Source: Enterobacter kobei
GTDB taxonomy: Bacteria; Pseudomonadota; Gammaproteobacteria; Enterobacterales; Enterobacteriaceae
Length of the DNA stretch: 64,000 nucleotides
Assembly: GCF_001729765.1 (NCBI RefSeq)
Contig: NZ_CP017181.1
Coordinates: 2,232,001 to 2,296,000, forward strand
Direction of reading: 5' to 3'
Every line of letters begins with the position of its first letter. Positions within the stretch are counted from its first letter, which is position 1. This document shows positions 62,864-64,000 of the stretch, piece by piece. The position numbers and the translations under genes are program-made. Under the pieces are notes generated by a model. That model searched no databases. It had not been told where the DNA came from and saw only the letters and a list, made by a program, of their open reading frames with translations.

Positions 62864-63406
62864 ATGAACAGAAATTACGCCAGCAGTCAGATCGCATTGC
62901 ACTGGCTTGTATTTGTAGCCATTATTATCGCCTATGCAGCTATGGAGTTAAAAGGGCTGGCGGTTAAGGGTAGCCCGATCCGTGTAACTATGGCGATAGT
63001 GCACTATACTGCGGGCTTTAGCGTTATGTTGCTAATGGTTATCCGGGTTGTCCTGAAAATGACACATCGCGACCCTGAAATTATACCACCACCACCACGC
63101 TGGCAAATTGTGGCGTCAAAAATAATACACGGATTGTTGTATTTAATGTTTCTCCTGTTACCGTTGCTGGGGATTGCATCGCTTTACTTTGGGCAGATTG
63201 AATGGTCCTTTTTTGGAATAAAAATGCCTATAGCCACCTATCTTAATACAGATGCACAGCATACCCTCAAAGAAGTGCATGAGTTTATTGCAAATGCCGG
63301 GTATTTTCTTGTCGGTTTCCATGCTCTGGCCGCATTATTTCATCATTACTTCGTTCGTGATAACACGCTGGTGAGAATGTTGCCGATAATACATCGACAT
63401 AAATAA
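62864..63406 (+). CDS. Second cytochrome b561
   Basis: 180 residues, a paralogue of the cybB product at 29340. It has the same start (MNRNYASSQIALHWLVFVAIIIAYAAMELKG), four membrane helices and the His pattern of b561: HYTAGFSV, KIIHGLLYLMF, and EVHEFIANAGYFLVGFHALAALFHHYFVRDNTL. The DNA is visibly more AT-rich than cybB, so it was probably acquired rather than recently duplicated. AAGGA at 62851-62855 is the ribosome binding site. It is divergent from the haemolysin operon; electron supply to the diiron enzyme is possible but speculative. Confidence 0.93.
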   Translation: MNRNYASSQIALHWLVFVAIIIAYAAMELKGLAVKGSPIRVTMAIVHYTAGFSVMLLMVIRVVLKMTHRDPEIIPPPPRWQIVASKIIHGLLYLMFLLLPLLGIASLYFGQIEWSFFGIKMPIATYLNTDAQHTLKEVHEFIANAGYFLVGFHALAALFHHYFVRDNTLVRMLPIIHRHK

Positions 63407-63560
63407 GTTTTAAGAGCGCCTTGTTGTGGTAGTTATTTCGCATACCGAGGAGCACTCATCCTGATTCGTCATTTGTCATAATATGGTCTTTTACCCATAT
63501 CGCATAAACCCATGCAATAACCCTATAAAACTTCATGTTTACAAAAAGTTGATTTCATTG

Positions 63561-63582
63561 ATACCATACCCCCCTATAGTAT
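63561..63582. promoter_or_regulatory. FrmR operator
   Basis: A run of six C flanked by ATAC and GTAT arms lies 11 bp upstream of the frmR start. CsoR/RcnR/FrmR-family repressors bind such a GC tract between AT-rich inverted arms. Formaldehyde should release repression. Confidence 0.75.
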
Positions 63583-63593
63583 CAGGAGGGCGT

Positions 63594-63869
63594 ATGCCGC
63601 ATTCACCCGAAGATAAAAAACGTATTCTTACTCGCGTCCGTCGCATTCGGGGCCAAGTCGATGCCCTTGAACGCGCACTGGAGTCGGGCGATCCCTGTCT
63701 GGCTATCCTGCAGCAAATTGCGGCCGTGCGCGGTGCTGCCAATGGCCTGATGGGCGAAATGGTAGAAATTCATCTCAAAGATGAGCTGGTGACGGGAGAG
63801 ACAACGCCGGATCAGCGAGCCGTGCGCATGGCAGAAGTCGGCCATTTGCTGCGCTCTTATCTAAAATAA
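63594..63869 (+). CDS. frmR: Formaldehyde-responsive repressor FrmR
   Basis: 91 residues from MPHSPEDKKRILTRVRRIRGQ at 63594, chosen because Pro2 and Cys35 (SGDPC), the two residues that formaldehyde crosslinks in E. coli FrmR, are then correctly placed. AGGAGG precedes the start. It is an all-helical member of the CsoR/RcnR family and acts as a DNA-bound tetramer. It represses its own operon with frmA, which starts 30 bp downstream. Confidence 0.95.
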   Translation: MPHSPEDKKRILTRVRRIRGQVDALERALESGDPCLAILQQIAAVRGAANGLMGEMVEIHLKDELVTGETTPDQRAVRMAEVGHLLRSYLK

Positions 63870-63899
63870 ACCCACACACCTGACAAAAAGGGAAGACCT

Positions 63900-64000
63900 A
63901 TGAAATCTCGCGCTGCTGTTGCATTTGGCCCCGGCCAGCCGCTGAAAATCGTTGAAATCGACGTCGCACCACCGAAAAAAGGCGAAGTGCTGATCAAAAT
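63900..64000 (+). CDS. frmA: S-(hydroxymethyl)glutathione dehydrogenase, 5' end only
   Basis: The frame starts at ATG 63900 and runs off the window: [20 protein letters not shown] then [14 protein letters not shown], the N-terminus of class III zinc alcohol dehydrogenase. It oxidises the formaldehyde-glutathione adduct with NAD. Its place right after frmR matches the E. coli frmRAB operon. Confidence 0.93.
   Translation, partial: MKSRAAVAFGPGQPLKIVEIDVAPPKKGEVLIK

Overview
The window looks like a chromosome segment from an Enterobacter-type member of the Enterobacteriaceae. Evidence is an E. coli-like backbone (azoR-hrpA, ydcF, gapC-cybB, a YaiL-type protein, frmR-frmA), REP-type intergenic palindromes, GC-rich coding sequence and dense accessory operons. 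I saw no rRNA, tRNA, CRISPR array, insertion sequence or phage gene. Species-level naming is inference.

Layout. 0-5.7 kb: the 3' end of an unidentified gene, a LysR regulator divergent from an Old Yellow Enzyme alkene reductase, two NTF2-fold proteins, a TetR regulator with a perfect 18-bp palindrome upstream, a decayed histidine phosphatase, a VOC protein and an unrecognised membrane-protein pair. 5.9-11.8 kb: eight translationally coupled genes (NTF2-like, SDR, FAD oxidoreductase, DUF1365, cyclopropane-synthase-like methyltransferase, DUF2878, chalcone-isomerase-like, DUF3833 lipoprotein) that probably make a modified membrane lipid. 11.8-16 kb: a paired half-size DMT exporter with its LysR regulator, then the folate-independent methionine synthase pair MesD/MesX. 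16-31.8 kb: core-like genes (yaiL, an RluA-family pseudouridine synthase, azoR, hrpA, ydcF, an intact gapC, cybB), interrupted by an O-methyltransferase, a tripartite EmrAB-type drug pump and a DeoR-MocA pair.

32.5-53.6 kb: a complete type I secretion and biofilm-adhesin operon: TolC-like outer-membrane protein, a 5403-residue BapA-like adhesin, an ABC exporter with a degenerate C39 domain, and a membrane-fusion protein. A GNRA-loop hairpin lies between the adhesin and its exporter genes. The adhesin has about 37 Ig-like domains arranged in a six-domain, 1797-nt higher-order repeat. A winged-helix regulator and a LuxR-HTH/EAL (c-di-GMP) protein follow and are its likely controllers.

56-64 kb: a DUF883 protein, a GNAT acetyltransferase, a LysR regulator, a GyrI-like pseudogene, and a lower-GC five-gene operon: thermostable-haemolysin/GNAT protein, acyl-AMP ligase, haem-oxygenase-like diiron protein, SDR and a periplasmic TPR protein. 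This operon looks like a small uncharacterised biosynthetic pathway and is the best candidate here for an undescribed system. It is divergent from a second cytochrome b561 gene whose promoter carries a PmrA/BasR-like box. A similar box lies upstream of cybB. The window ends in the formaldehyde-response operon frmR-frmA.
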